This document shows positions 50,159 through 59,129 of a stretch of 59,129 bases of DNA, one piece after another. The DNA is taken from NCBI GenBank assembly GCA_946187865.1, contig CAMHST010000008.1, forward strand, positions 1 through 59,129, read 5' to 3'. The DNA comes from an uncultured Bacteroidales bacterium (GTDB lineage Bacteria > Bacteroidota > Bacteroidia > Bacteroidales > UBA932). A model generated the notes under the pieces. It had not been told where the DNA came from, did no database searches, and was given only the letters and a program-made list of their open reading frames with translations. Within the stretch, counting starts at the first letter, position 1. Every line of letters begins with the position of its first letter. The position numbers and the translations under genes were made by a program.

Positions 50159-50265
50159 CTAAAGCACGATTCAAATGATTAGAGCCCAAAAGTGTGCTTT
50201 AGCGTACCCACTAGACATAGGCTAAAGCACGGTTCAAGCGCCTTGGGGCCAAAAGTGTGCTTTAG
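50159..50265. repeat. Palindrome array C (2 units, inverted orientation)
   Basis: Two more copies of CTAAAGCAC, 26 nt, GTGCTTTAG, start at 50159 and 50222, again 63 bp apart with a 19-nt spacer. The interiors (for example GGTTCAAGCGCC at the left) match the reverse complement of the array A/B interiors, so this array is inverted relative to them. It lies 78 nt beyond the stop of the TerB/DnaJ gene. Confidence 0.88.
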
Positions 50266-50343
50266 TGCACCTGACAGGTGCCCAGCCACACAGCTCATCC
50301 GAACACACCAGGCGCACAAGATACCACGCAATTCAAAATCAGC

Positions 50344-51132
50344 TCAGTTGATTCCCCGCTCTTTCTTGATGGTCTCGTAGGCTTCCTGGATCTGGCGGAA
50401 CTTTTCCGCGGCGGCTTTCTGCACCTCGGGGCCCAGGGTGGCCACTTTGTCGGGGTGATTCTTCATGGCCATGCGGCGGTAGGCCTGGCGCACTTCGTCG
50501 TCCGTGGCGGAGGGAGACACCTCCAGCACGGCATAGGCCGACGTACTGTCCTTGTAGAACATGGCTATCACGGAACTCACATCCGAGGCGGACAGGCCGA
50601 TGGTGCTTCCCACAGCCTCCAGCACGGATTTCTCCTTCTTGTCGAACTGGCCGTCGGCAATGGCGATCTGCACCAGGTAGTGCAGCAGCTGCAGCCGCTG
50701 GGAATAATTCATGTAGCGGGCAATCTGCGGCCCCACCTCGTAGATGTTCACCTGCTGGGTATCAAGCCGTTGCAGGATCTTTACCGCATCGGCGACGGCA
50801 GCTTCGCCAAAGTTCCGGCGGATAAAGTCTTTCACCACCTCAATCTCTGCCTGGACCGTTTTTCCGTCGGCCTTGATTATGGCCGACGAAAGCACCAGCA
50901 ACGAGACGAAGAAACTGTTGCGCTGCTCGGCGGCACTGTACCCCCGCTGCCCTCCGGTTCGCGGCCTGGCGTTTTCCCAGGCACCATCCCCGGCGCTCTC
51001 GCCGCTCCCGAGCTGCTTCGCCACATCGATGGCGCGGTCCCAAACCGTTCCTGCCAGAAAACCCAGAAGCGCACCGATGGGCCCCCAGGCCACCCAGCCC
51101 AGGAATCCGCCTATCCATTTTGCTGAACTCAT
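50344..51132 (-). CDS. TerB-domain and J-domain protein (DjlA-like)
   Basis: A 262-residue DjlA-like co-chaperone. The N-terminus has a glycine-rich hydrophobic segment (about 5-28, WIGGFLGWVAWGPIGALLGF) that may insert in the membrane. A TerB-type all-helical domain (about 65-180) follows, with SLLVLSSAIIKADGKTVQAE and QIAIADGQFDKKEKSVLEAV. A C-terminal J domain (about 190-262) carries the Hsp70-stimulating HPD in AMKNHPDKVATLG. ATG 51132 is chosen because it gives the conserved N-terminus; the frame is open upstream into hrpB. It starts 88 nt after hrpB on the same strand. Confidence 0.88.
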   Translation of the reverse strand: MSSAKWIGGFLGWVAWGPIGALLGFLAGTVWDRAIDVAKQLGSGESAGDGAWENARPRTGGQRGYSAAEQRNSFFVSLLVLSSAIIKADGKTVQAEIEVVKDFIRRNFGEAAVADAVKILQRLDTQQVNIYEVGPQIARYMNYSQRLQLLHYLVQIAIADGQFDKKEKSVLEAVGSTIGLSASDVSSVIAMFYKDSTSAYAVLEVSPSATDDEVRQAYRRMAMKNHPDKVATLGPEVQKAAAEKFRQIQEAYETIKKERGIN

Positions 51133-51220
51133 ACTTCGATCACGTTTTGCCTCCCTCTCTGCAAAATACGGTCCTGCGGCAAAAGACTGACATTTTGGCG
51201 GAAACGACCCAGCCACCGCC

Positions 51221-53701
51221 CTACCGCTTGACGCCACGCACAGGGGCGGCCTCCAGCGGGTTGTCCGGCCAGGCGTGTTTGGGATAGCGGCGGCGGAGCT
51301 CTTTCCGGACCTCGAAATAGGTCCCCTCCCAGAAGCTTCTGAGGTCGGAGGTAAGCTGGACCGGTTTGTACCCGGGCGAGAGAAGTTCCATGAGCACCGG
51401 GGCGCCGTCGGCCTGGGGCGTATCCACAAGGCCGAAACACTCCTGCAGACGCACCCGCAGCACGGGGACCTGGGCACCCGAGCGGTACTCCAGGCGGATC
51501 CGGCTTCCGGTGGGCACGGTAACGTGCGTGGGTGCAATGCGATCCAGCGCCTGCTGCTGGCTGTAACTGAGCCGGCTATGGATCACCTCACAGAGGTCGA
51601 TCTTTTTGAGCTGCGCCGCACTGCCGGCCTTGCCGACAAACAGAGGCCCCCACTCCGGGGCACTTTGGCAAATTGTCTCCGTATCCACGGGAGGGAACTC
51701 CAGTTCAGGGTGCCGGGTGGCGGCAAAGGCAATCCGCCGCTGCAGATCCTGCACAGGCTCGTCAAAGGAAAGAAGAGAGACACCTTCCCGGACAATGGCC
51801 TCACAGACAACCTGCTGCACCGTTTCCCGCGGCACGCCGTCCAGGGGCTTGGTCCACAGCACAACCGCCCCGATCCGGGATTCCTGCCGGGCCACGACCG
51901 TCCCCGCACGGGAGTCCCAGAAAACGGTATCCCGCCGGGTGGCAAAGCGCTGCAAGTCTTCCTCGGCAACGACGCTGGCCAGAAACACCTTCCCCACGCC
52001 CCCCGCTTTCCGGTGCATGGAGGCGGCCACCATCCACGGCTCCCCGGAGAGCGGATCCCCGGCTTCCACCCCCACCAGCTCCCCGCCGGAGAGCTGGAAA
52101 GTTCCCAGACCTTCCTGCCAGGCCTTGCCAATCCGCTCCGGATAGGCCGATGCAAGCAGCGCCCCCACCTCATAAGGATTCACCGGGGCATTGTCTTGCG
52201 GCACACGGAGCATGTCGGCATAGGAACGGGCGATGCGGAGCATCCGGCTCCACCTACCCGGCGCAGAGGAACGGCGCGCCTGGCGAAGAGCATCCAGCCG
52301 ACGGGAGAGAGACACGTCCCCTTCCCCGGCAAGCGGGTCTTTTTCTTCGAGCAGGGCCGCGACGTCGGCGGCGAGGGCTTTCCGGAGCGGAGAATCCGCC
52401 GCCAGCAGCATCTGGGCGATACGGGGATGACAGGGCAACATTGCCAAATCCTTCCCGTGCGATGTCACTTTTCCTCCCCCGTCCAGAGCGCCCAGGGCGG
52501 TGAGCAGTTCCCGGGCATGGATCAGCGCCGGTTTGGGCGGCGGCGTGAGCCAGGGCAGGCTTTCCACCTCGCGTTCCCCCCAGATGGCGGCATCCAGCAC
52601 CAGGGACGTCAGGTCTGCCTCCAGGATTTCCGGACTCCGCGTGGGTGCCATGCGGGATTCGGTGCCCAGGCTCCACAGACGGTAGCACACGCCGGGCGCC
52701 ACGCGGCCGGCGCGGCCGGTGCGCTGGGCGGCCATATCCAGGGAAATCCGCACCGTTTCCAGGTGGCCCAGCCCGCTCCGGGGGTCGAAGACCAGTTTGC
52801 GGCAAAGGCCGCTGTCCACCACCGTGCGTACGCCTTCAATGGTCAAGGATGTCTCTGCCACGGGCGTAGCCAGGACCACTTTCCGTTGCCCGGGTGGGCT
52901 GGGGGCGATGGCGCGGGCCTGCTGCTCGTTGGAGAGGAGGCCATACAGGGGATAGACGTCTGTCCGGGCGTCCAGTTCCGGCCGAAGCAGCTCTTCCACC
53001 CGCCGGATCTCCCCTTCCCCGGGCAGAAAGGCCAGGATGTCTCCCGCATGGAAGCGGTGCGCCTGCAGGACGGTGCGGGCAACCAGCGGCACGCACGTAG
53101 AAGCGTCGGCCTCTTCCCGGGAATGGATCACTTCTACGGGAAACAGCTTGCCTTCGCTCTGCAAGACTGGGCAGTGAAGGGCCTGCGAAAGGGCATCGGT
53201 GTCCAGGGTGGCCGACATAATCACCACCCGGAGATCTTCCCGGAGCAGCGCCTGGCACTGCCGGGTAAGGGTAAGGGTTTCGTCGGTGTTCAGGCTGCGC
53301 TCGTGGAATTCGTCGAAAATCACCACGCTCACGCCTTCCAGGGCTGGGTCTTCCAGCAGCATCCGGGTCAGGATGCCCTCTGTAAGCACCTCTATCCGCG
53401 TGTCCCGGGAGACTTTGGACTCGAAGCGGATCCGGTAGCCCACGGTCTTGCCCACCGGCTCTTCCAGAAGCCAGGCCATTCGCGAGGCCACCTGCCTGGC
53501 AGCCACCCGGCGGGGCTCCAGCATCAGGATTTTCCCCTCCGGAAGCGCTTCTAACATGGTCAGCGGCAGCAAGGTGGATTTTCCCGCTCCCGGACGGGCC
53601 GACACCACCACAACGGGCTCCTGCTCCAGGAGCTCATTCAGTTTCTGCGCCACGGCGCCCACGGGCAAAACCTGTCTCTCTTGTTGTAGCCGTCCACTCA
53701 T
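51221..53701 (-). CDS. hrpB: ATP-dependent helicase HrpB (DEAH-box)
   Basis: An 826-residue DEAH-type RNA helicase of the HrpB family. Motif I is VVSARPGAGKSTLLPL (about 33-48). Motif II appears as VIFDEFHERSLNTD, the DEFH variant typical of HrpB. Motif III is VIMSATLD, then come LATPVAETSLTIEGV and motif VI AAQRTGRAGRVAPGVCYR. The HA2-like and HrpB C-terminal domains follow to the end (VPTGSRIRLEY and PVLMELLSPGYKPVQLT). ATG 53701 is the likely start; a GTG 9 nt earlier is possible. The biological role of HrpB is not well defined. Confidence 0.93.
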   Translation of the reverse strand: MSGRLQQERQVLPVGAVAQKLNELLEQEPVVVVSARPGAGKSTLLPLTMLEALPEGKILMLEPRRVAARQVASRMAWLLEEPVGKTVGYRIRFESKVSRDTRIEVLTEGILTRMLLEDPALEGVSVVIFDEFHERSLNTDETLTLTRQCQALLREDLRVVIMSATLDTDALSQALHCPVLQSEGKLFPVEVIHSREEADASTCVPLVARTVLQAHRFHAGDILAFLPGEGEIRRVEELLRPELDARTDVYPLYGLLSNEQQARAIAPSPPGQRKVVLATPVAETSLTIEGVRTVVDSGLCRKLVFDPRSGLGHLETVRISLDMAAQRTGRAGRVAPGVCYRLWSLGTESRMAPTRSPEILEADLTSLVLDAAIWGEREVESLPWLTPPPKPALIHARELLTALGALDGGGKVTSHGKDLAMLPCHPRIAQMLLAADSPLRKALAADVAALLEEKDPLAGEGDVSLSRRLDALRQARRSSAPGRWSRMLRIARSYADMLRVPQDNAPVNPYEVGALLASAYPERIGKAWQEGLGTFQLSGGELVGVEAGDPLSGEPWMVAASMHRKAGGVGKVFLASVVAEEDLQRFATRRDTVFWDSRAGTVVARQESRIGAVVLWTKPLDGVPRETVQQVVCEAIVREGVSLLSFDEPVQDLQRRIAFAATRHPELEFPPVDTETICQSAPEWGPLFVGKAGSAAQLKKIDLCEVIHSRLSYSQQQALDRIAPTHVTVPTGSRIRLEYRSGAQVPVLRVRLQECFGLVDTPQADGAPVLMELLSPGYKPVQLTSDLRSFWEGTYFEVRKELRRRYPKHAWPDNPLEAAPVRGVKR

Positions 53702-53835
53702 GCGTATCACCAGATAACGATGAGCTAAAATACAAAAAAACGCGGAAAACCCGCCTATTTCCCCAGGAAAAACGCCAAAACAAAGAAATTTTAATTTTTT
53801 TATTAAATCCCGCTTTATTATTGTAATATTTTTAT

Positions 53836-53843
53836 TATATTTG
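53836..53843 (+). promoter_or_regulatory. Bacteroidota-type -7 box for the ROK gene
   Basis: TATATTTG fits TAnnTTTG and ends 20 nt before the ATG at 53864. The upstream 53711-53835, between hrpB and this gene, is strongly AT-rich. Confidence 0.75.
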
Positions 53844-53863
53844 CATCCCTAAATGCAGGAATT

Positions 53864-55066
53864 ATGAGAGAAACATTCCTCGAGAAGAAAGATAACAAGA
53901 ACAGCCTTCTCAAAAAAACCATTCTTTACCTGTGCATCGAGCAGGGAGAACACAGCATTGCCGCACTCAGCGAAGCCATCGGGGCATCGGTCCCCACAGC
54001 CACCAAACTCATCGGCGAACTCATCGACGAGGGCTTCATGGTGGATATGGGCAAATCCGGCACCTCCGGCGGCCGCCGGCCTTCCATTTACGGGCTGAAC
54101 CCGGAAGCGGGATACTTTATCGGCATAGACATCCGGAACTCGCACGCCACCATCGCCGTCACGGACTTCAAGGGCGGGCTGCTCTCCTTCAAGGACGACA
54201 TCCCCTTCCAGATGGAGCGGAACGAGGAAGCCGTCCACAGGATCGCCTCCATGCTCCGCACGTTCTTCAGCGAGGAAAATGTGGAATGGAACAAGGTGAT
54301 GGGGCTGGGCATCAGTTTCCCGGGCCGTGTGAACCCGGTAACCGGCTACAGCAACAGTTACTCCTTTGACGAGCACCGCACCATCTCCCATATCCTGGAA
54401 GAAGAGCTGGGCATTCACGTGGTGCTGGAAAACGACTCCCGCGCCATGACCTACGGCGAATACCTGGGCGGCACGGGCAAAGAGAAAAACGTGCTGTTCG
54501 TCAACGTGAGCTGGGGTCTGGGCATGGGCATGATCCTGAACGGGAAGCTCTATTACGGCACCTCCGGGTACAGCGGCGAGTTCGGCCACTTCCCCCTGCT
54601 GGACAACGGCCAGATGTGCCGATGCGGAAAAATCGGCTGCCTGGAAACCGGTGCGTCCGGCAGCGCCCTGGTGCGGATGATCGGGGAAAAGCTGAAATCC
54701 GGACGGGCCTCCTCCCTGGCCGGCAAATACCGGAGCGAGGGCCGGGTGAACCTGAACGACATCTTCGAAGCCATCCGCAGCGAGGACATCCTGGCCATCG
54801 AGATGGTGGAGAAAGTGGGAACCAACCTGGGCAAGGGCCTCGCCGGCCTGATCAACATCTTCAACCCGGAGCTGGTGGTGATCGGCGGAAAACTGGCCGT
54901 GGCCGCCGGCGATTACCTGATGCTGCCCATCCGCACCGCCGTCAAGCGCCACGTCCTGAACATCGCCAACCAGGACACCACTATCAAGATTACCGAACTC
55001 AAACGTACGGCGGCCCCCATCGGCGCAGCCCTGCTTGCCCGCAGCCGCATCCTTGGAATCCTCTAA
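53864..55066 (+). CDS. ROK family transcriptional regulator (NagC/Mlc-like)
   Basis: A 400-residue ROK protein with an N-terminal winged helix-turn-helix (about 15-75: SLLKKTILYLCIEQGEHSIA and LSEAIGASVPTATKLIGELI), followed by the sugar-kinase-like fold. The kinase part has GYFIGIDIRNSHATIAVTD, GLGISFPGRVNP, the sugar-contact LENDSRAMTYGEYLGG and the zinc/ROK signature GHFPLLDNGQMCRCGKIGCL. Because the DNA-binding domain is present it is probably a sugar-responsive repressor rather than a kinase. Targets are unknown; a candidate is the aminotransferase gene 4 nt downstream, with which it forms an operon. Confidence 0.9.
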   Translation: MRETFLEKKDNKNSLLKKTILYLCIEQGEHSIAALSEAIGASVPTATKLIGELIDEGFMVDMGKSGTSGGRRPSIYGLNPEAGYFIGIDIRNSHATIAVTDFKGGLLSFKDDIPFQMERNEEAVHRIASMLRTFFSEENVEWNKVMGLGISFPGRVNPVTGYSNSYSFDEHRTISHILEEELGIHVVLENDSRAMTYGEYLGGTGKEKNVLFVNVSWGLGMGMILNGKLYYGTSGYSGEFGHFPLLDNGQMCRCGKIGCLETGASGSALVRMIGEKLKSGRASSLAGKYRSEGRVNLNDIFEAIRSEDILAIEMVEKVGTNLGKGLAGLINIFNPELVVIGGKLAVAAGDYLMLPIRTAVKRHVLNIANQDTTIKITELKRTAAPIGAALLARSRILGIL

Positions 55067-55070
55067 GCCT

Positions 55071-56261
55071 ATGCCTCAGATTTCTCAGCGCGGCAGCAGA
55101 ATGCCGTCGTCCCCCATCCGGAAACTCGCCCCGCTCGCTCAAGCAGCCAAAGCGCAGGGCGTGAAGGTGTATCACCTGAACATCGGCCAGCCGGACCTTC
55201 CCACCCCGGAAAAAGGGCTGGAAGCCCTGCGGCACATCACCCGAAAGACGCTGGAATACAGCCCCTCAGACGGTTATCTCTCGCTCCGGGAAAAATTCTC
55301 CGGGTATTACCGGCAGAAAGGCCTGGACGTGAGCCCGGAAGAGATTATCGTCACCGCCGGAGGCTCGGAGGCCATCCTGCTTACCTTCATGGCCTGCCTT
55401 GACCCCGGAGACCAGGTTATCATGCTGGAGCCCGGCTATGCCAATTACATCTCTTTCTCCCAGACGGCAGGCATAGAGGTCTGTACGGTAACCTCCAACA
55501 TTGAGGACGGGTTCGCCCTGCCCGGCATCGAGGCCTTCGAGAAGGTCATCACGCCCCGTACCAAGGCCATCCTCCTGTGCAATCCCTCCAACCCTACCGG
55601 CTATGTCTATTCGGCCGGGGAGATGGAAAAGATTCGGGATATCGTCCGTAAATACGATCTGTTCCTCGTCTGTGACGAGGTATACCGCGAATTCGTGTAT
55701 AACGGAGAGCCCTGCACCAGCGCCCTGTCCCTGGGTATAGACGAGCACGTGGTGGTGATCGATTCCGTGAGCAAACGCTACTCCGAGTGCGGCATCCGGA
55801 TTGGGATGGTGGTCACCCGCAACAAAGCCGTGCACGACACCGTGATGAAGTTCTGTCAGGCCCGCCTGAGCCCGCCCCTGCTGGGACAGATTGTGGCCGA
55901 AGCCTCCATCGAGGGTGTGGAAGACTACCTGAAAGCCTGCCACGCCGAATACAAAGCCCGCAGGGACTTCTTCATCGACGGGCTCAACCGCATCCCCGGT
56001 GTGGTGTCCCCGATGCCCCAGGGGGCATTCTACACGGTGGCCTCCCTTCCCGTAGAAGACGCGGAAGATTTTTGCCGATGGTGCCTCACGGACTTCCGCC
56101 TGGACGGCGAAACGCTGATGATGGCCCCTGCGGCCGGATTCTACAGCACGCCGGGCCTGGGCAAAAACCAGGTCAGGATGGCCTATGTCCTGAAAATAGA
56201 AGACCTCAGGCGGTGCCTGAGGTTATTGGAAGAAGCGCTGAAACAGTACAACAACCGTTAA
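55071..56261 (+). CDS. Pyridoxal phosphate aminotransferase (class I, aspartate aminotransferase-like)
   Basis: A 396-residue fold-type I aminotransferase. Visible landmarks are HLNIGQPDLPTPEKGLEAL, then YSPSDGYLSLREKFSGYY, VTAGGSEAILLTFMACLDPG and CNPSNPTGYVYSAGEMEKIR. The PLP-contact VCDEVYREFVYNGEP and the PLP lysine in DSVSKRYSECGIRIG follow, then NQVRMAYVL with the substrate carboxylate-binding Arg. It resembles aspartate/tyrosine aminotransferases of anaerobes, exact substrate unknown. ATG 55071 is chosen over an upstream start inside the ROK gene. It overlaps the convergent capD-like gene by 4 nt at the stops. Confidence 0.88.
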   Translation: MPQISQRGSRMPSSPIRKLAPLAQAAKAQGVKVYHLNIGQPDLPTPEKGLEALRHITRKTLEYSPSDGYLSLREKFSGYYRQKGLDVSPEEIIVTAGGSEAILLTFMACLDPGDQVIMLEPGYANYISFSQTAGIEVCTVTSNIEDGFALPGIEAFEKVITPRTKAILLCNPSNPTGYVYSAGEMEKIRDIVRKYDLFLVCDEVYREFVYNGEPCTSALSLGIDEHVVVIDSVSKRYSECGIRIGMVVTRNKAVHDTVMKFCQARLSPPLLGQIVAEASIEGVEDYLKACHAEYKARRDFFIDGLNRIPGVVSPMPQGAFYTVASLPVEDAEDFCRWCLTDFRLDGETLMMAPAAGFYSTPGLGKNQVRMAYVLKIEDLRRCLRLLEEALKQYNNR

Positions 56262-58159
56262 TCGTGATCCAAGACGGAGTAGGGCGAATTCAGGCTCTTG
56301 AACTCCGGGACCATATCTTTCATCCGGCCGACCGTACGCATGGAATCGAAGTAATAGCTGCTTTCGATCAGGGTGTCTATGTCGTCCGAGATGTCGTCGA
56401 AGTCGTACTCCCGCACATTGGCGATCATGATCTTGTCGTGCGAGGTGGGCTTGGTGTTCTCCTTGGTGGCCAGCAACTCTTCGTAGAGCTTTTCCCCGTG
56501 ACGCAGGCCGGTGAATTCAATCTTCACGTCTTGCCGGCCGCTCAGGCGGATCATCTTCTTGGCCAGATCCAGGATTTTCACGGGCTCACCCATGTCGAAG
56601 ATAAAGATTTCCCCGCCCTTGCCCATGCTGCCGGCCTCCAGCACCAGCTGGCAGGCTTCCGGGATGGTCATGAAATAACGGATAATCTCCGGGTGGGTCA
56701 CCGTAACCGGGCCGCCTTCTTCGATCTGCTTGCGGAAAAGCGGAATGACAGACCCGTTGGAGCCCAGCACATTGCCGAACCGGGTGGTGATGAACTGTGT
56801 CCCGCCCAGTTTCTCCCGCTGAATCTTTTTGGCCAGGGCCTGCACATAGATTTCGCAGATGCGCTTGGAGCAGCCCATCACATTGGACGGGTTCACGGCC
56901 TTGTCCGTAGAAACCATCACAAAGCGGGAGACCCCGTATTTCACGGAAAGGTCGGCCAGGACCTTGGTGCCTTTCACATTGTTCTGGATGGCCTCGGAGA
57001 CGTTGTCCTCCATCATGGGAACATGCTTGTAGGCGGCGGCGTGGAACACGTATTCGGGCTTGTAATGGCTGAAAATATCTTCCATGCGCTGCTGGTTGGA
57101 GATATCCGCCACAATGGTGGGGGCGTCCAGTTCCGACCATTTGCGCTTGAGTTCCAGACGGATATCGTGCAGGGGTGTCTCGGCCTGATCTACCAGGATC
57201 AGCTGATACGGGTTGAACAGGGCCACCTGGCGCATGATTTCAGAGCCGATAGAGCCGGCGGCGCCGGTGATCAGCACCCGCTTGCCCTCCAGGTGGGAAG
57301 CGATCTTCTGCATGTTGATCTTGATGGGATCCCGGCCCAGGAGGTCTTCAATCTGTACCTGGCGGATGCTCTGGCCGCTTTTTACCCCTTTCCAGTCGTC
57401 CGTGACTTCGGGGGCCAGGTAAATGGCGACGTCTTCCTTGAGCAGACGGTCTGCGGTGGCCGTATCCTTGAGTTTGTCCGCCTTCACCGGGGAAACGATG
57501 ATGGCCTGGACGTCGTTCTCACGGATGTGCTCCAGGAGAGAGTCGTCGTTCATGTATACGTTCACGCCCATCATCACCTTCCCCTTCATGGCGGGGTCGT
57601 CGGCGATGAAACCCTTCAGGTGGAACTTGTTGGAGGTGGACATGCGGATACTCTTGGCAATGTTCACGCCGCCGATCTTGGTCCCGTAAACGAAGGTGTT
57701 CAGGGCGCGCACATGATCCTCGTTGAAAACGTCGTAAATGCTCTTGATCACCATCCGCAGAAGGGCCATGAGCAGGAACGTAACCACATAGGAAATGAGC
57801 AGCACCGAAATCGGGGGGGCGAAAGACTCACCCAGGGTAAACTCCACCACCACGGAGAGGATAATGCAGGTGATATAGGATAGGGTGACTGCCACGAAGA
57901 TGTTCATCACATCTGCGAAGGACGACAGGCGAAGAACGTTGGAATACGTATGGAACAGCCTGGAGAACAGAACATTGACAACAAGGCATAGGCCCATGGT
58001 TACCCACGCCTGCACGCGGAAGGTCTCGCTTAATTCCGGAAAACTGTAGCGCAGCAGAAACGCCACCATCACGGAAATAGCCACCAAAATGGTATCCAGC
58101 AGCAGGATCATCCAGGAAGGAAGAACCTTGGAGGAGAAAATCCGTCGGAGAAAACTCAT
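56258..58159 (-). CDS. Membrane nucleotide-sugar 4,6-dehydratase/epimerase (CapD/WbpM-like)
   Basis: A 633-residue polysaccharide biosynthesis protein. The N-terminal part (about 15-145) has four membrane helices, a CoA-binding-like Rossmann domain follows (about 150-270), and the catalytic SDR domain (about 290-590) modifies a UDP-sugar, usually UDP-GlcNAc C4/C6. NAD(P) binding is at LITGAAGSIGSEIMRQV. The active-site region is VSTDKAVNPSNVMGCSKRIC, where the usual Tyr of the Y-x3-K pair is replaced by Met, as in the 4,6-dehydratase subgroup. FHAAAYKHVPMMEDN is also diagnostic. It serves O-antigen or capsule synthesis and is separated from the other glycan genes by 34 kb. Confidence 0.93.
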   Translation of the reverse strand: MSFLRRIFSSKVLPSWMILLLDTILVAISVMVAFLLRYSFPELSETFRVQAWVTMGLCLVVNVLFSRLFHTYSNVLRLSSFADVMNIFVAVTLSYITCIILSVVVEFTLGESFAPPISVLLISYVVTFLLMALLRMVIKSIYDVFNEDHVRALNTFVYGTKIGGVNIAKSIRMSTSNKFHLKGFIADDPAMKGKVMMGVNVYMNDDSLLEHIRENDVQAIIVSPVKADKLKDTATADRLLKEDVAIYLAPEVTDDWKGVKSGQSIRQVQIEDLLGRDPIKINMQKIASHLEGKRVLITGAAGSIGSEIMRQVALFNPYQLILVDQAETPLHDIRLELKRKWSELDAPTIVADISNQQRMEDIFSHYKPEYVFHAAAYKHVPMMEDNVSEAIQNNVKGTKVLADLSVKYGVSRFVMVSTDKAVNPSNVMGCSKRICEIYVQALAKKIQREKLGGTQFITTRFGNVLGSNGSVIPLFRKQIEEGGPVTVTHPEIIRYFMTIPEACQLVLEAGSMGKGGEIFIFDMGEPVKILDLAKKMIRLSGRQDVKIEFTGLRHGEKLYEELLATKENTKPTSHDKIMIANVREYDFDDISDDIDTLIESSYYFDSMRTVGRMKDMVPEFKSLNSPYSVLDHD

Positions 58160-58190
58160 AGGTATACTTTAGGTTTAAGTTTATGACTCA

Positions 58191-59129
58191 CTATCTGGAG
58201 AGCCTGGCAATCAGTTCATTGCCAAGGGCTTCCTTCGTTTTGATATGGTCCAGCACGGCCGTGACGAAGGAGTTGGACTCGAAGTCTCCGCGGACCTCGG
58301 AGAAGTCGTGTTCCTTGTCTTCCTTGGTGCCGTCGGCGCCGAAACCGGTCATGGCCGCCAGGTTGAACTCCTTGCGGGCGTCTTCATAGAGGTCTTTGTC
58401 CAGGCCGATCACGGCGCTCTTCCACTGCTCTACGATGTCTTTCACCTGGGCGGCGGTGATTGTCTCCAGCGGATAGCCGAAGAAATCTCCGTATTTGTCG
58501 TAGGCCCAGGTCCACTCGTACTCGTAATAGTTGGCGTGCATCTGATGGAATGCGGCATCGGCCTCTGCCAGGCCGGCCTTTCCGTCCTTGATCTGGTCCA
58601 GCAGCTCGTCCACGGCGCCCTTGGGGGCGATGAGCCCGCTGATATCTACCCACAGACCCGTTCCGACGGGCGTGGAAGGTTTCAGGATTTCCCGGATCTG
58701 CGCATCCGAAGCGCCCGCGGGCATGTCCTTGAGACGGCTGATGATGGAATTGCCCAGGAACTTGGTAATGGCGGTCCTGTAATAGCGGAGGCCGTTCTTG
58801 AGCGAGGAATTGCGGATTTTGGTGCTGTGGTAGGAGTAAATGTCTGACAGCTCACCGGAGGAATACTGCAGGTTCTGGAGCAGCTTGATGCCCTTGATCA
58901 TTTTCTGGATGGTATAAGGGCTGAGCAGGTTATAGTTGATGCAGTCCAGCCGGTCCGGATCCTTGCGGGCATCCCGCTTGGGCCATTTCTGGGCATCGCG
59001 GACCGTACCTACGCTGCGCAGGTTCACCCCGGGCACCAGATAGGTGGTATTCTGCTGCTCTATCAGGTAAGAGAACGGCAGGTTGGTGGTGTCCGAGTGG
59101 GTGACGTGACGGCCCATCACCAGCGAGAA
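58191..59129 (-). CDS. DUF4954 family protein, C-terminal part (cut by window edge)
   Basis: The C-terminal about 312 residues of a DUF4954 protein. The frame is open through the right edge (SLVMGRHVTHSDTTNLPFSY), so the N-terminus is missing. The blocks NLPFSYLIEQQNTTYLVPGV, NLRSVGTVRDAQKWPKRDAR and INYNLLSPYTIQKMIKGIKL are those of this Bacteroidota family, whose full-length members are about 650 residues with a left-handed beta-helix (hexapeptide repeat) core upstream. Relatives resemble nucleotidyltransferase or acyltransferase beta-helix proteins; the activity is unknown. It lies 31 nt before the capD-like gene on the same strand and may share its transcript. Confidence 0.8.
   Translation of the reverse strand, partial: FSLVMGRHVTHSDTTNLPFSYLIEQQNTTYLVPGVNLRSVGTVRDAQKWPKRDARKDPDRLDCINYNLLSPYTIQKMIKGIKLLQNLQYSSGELSDIYSYHSTKIRNSSLKNGLRYYRTAITKFLGNSIISRLKDMPAGASDAQIREILKPSTPVGTGLWVDISGLIAPKGAVDELLDQIKDGKAGLAEADAAFHQMHANYYEYEWTWAYDKYGDFFGYPLETITAAQVKDIVEQWKSAVIGLDKDLYEDARKEFNLAAMTGFGADGTKEDKEHDFSEVRGDFESNSFVTAVLDHIKTKEALGNELIARLSR

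Noticed and set aside
55787..57883. 698-residue plus-strand open frame crossing the aminotransferase and capD-like genes
   Set aside because: It is out of frame with the aminotransferase and antisense to the capD-like gene. The low-complexity Arg/Pro/Gly start shows it is a shadow.

Overview
The window is a 59 kb piece of a GC-rich member of the Bacteroidales (phylum Bacteroidota). The evidence is the recurrent TAnnTTTG promoter -7 box, a Bacteroides-type serine palmitoyltransferase, a TonB-dependent receptor with an N-terminal carboxypeptidase-like domain, a DUF4954 protein, a long SecA (1096 aa) and a split 5'-nucleotidase. The genus cannot be fixed from sequence alone; an uncultured gut lineage is likely. 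No rRNA or tRNA gene was seen. Both edges cut genes: carB on the left and a DUF4954 gene on the right.

Layout. (1) 1-7454, + strand: a pyrimidine operon, carB-pyrK-pyrD-pyrF-pyrE-pyrB, followed by a CofE-like ligase gene and a strong terminator. PyrB carries a PyrI-like zinc domain at its C-terminus. (2) 7455-8267: 0.8 kb without a gene, packed with several unrelated repeat and hairpin structures. (3) 8268-16509: a family 2 glycoside hydrolase lipoprotein diverging from a TonB-dependent receptor, then bactofilin and secA on the - strand. (4) 16640-23764, - strand: glnS heading a tightly overlapping surface-glycan operon (flippase, F420-hydrogenase-beta-like protein, pyruvyl transferase-like protein, two glycosyltransferases). 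The last gene carries an apparent in-frame palindromic insertion. (5) 23885-29307: serine palmitoyltransferase, a porin, a degenerate aspartokinase-like protein, YicC, and a small two-gene HRDC cassette. (6) 29594-37980, - strand: a split 5'-nucleotidase and an ABC exporter, then a housekeeping run hsdR_N-cca-xerC-hpf-holA. (7) 37981-39808: an IS200-like (RAYT-type) transposase gene directly flanked on both sides by arrays of a 44-bp palindrome at a 63-bp period. (8) 39809-49704: dipeptidyl peptidase IV, a RecD-like helicase, TrkH with a membrane sensor, an SGNH hydrolase beside a truncated phosphodiester glycosidase gene, a radical SAM protein, PgeF and a lipoprotein. (9) 50159-59129: a further palindrome array, a TerB/DnaJ protein, HrpB, a ROK regulator, an aminotransferase, a CapD-like sugar dehydratase and DUF4954.

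The most notable system is the transposase with its palindrome arrays. It has the architecture of a REPtron (a RAYT gene with its REP substrates), but with an unusually strict 9-26-9-19 bp geometry and more copies elsewhere in the window. Other points worth attention are the zinc-domain PyrB, the element inserted in a glycosyltransferase gene, a three-way-junction structure at 7945-8054, and several promoters placed only 4-5 nt before the start codon, which suggests leaderless mRNAs.
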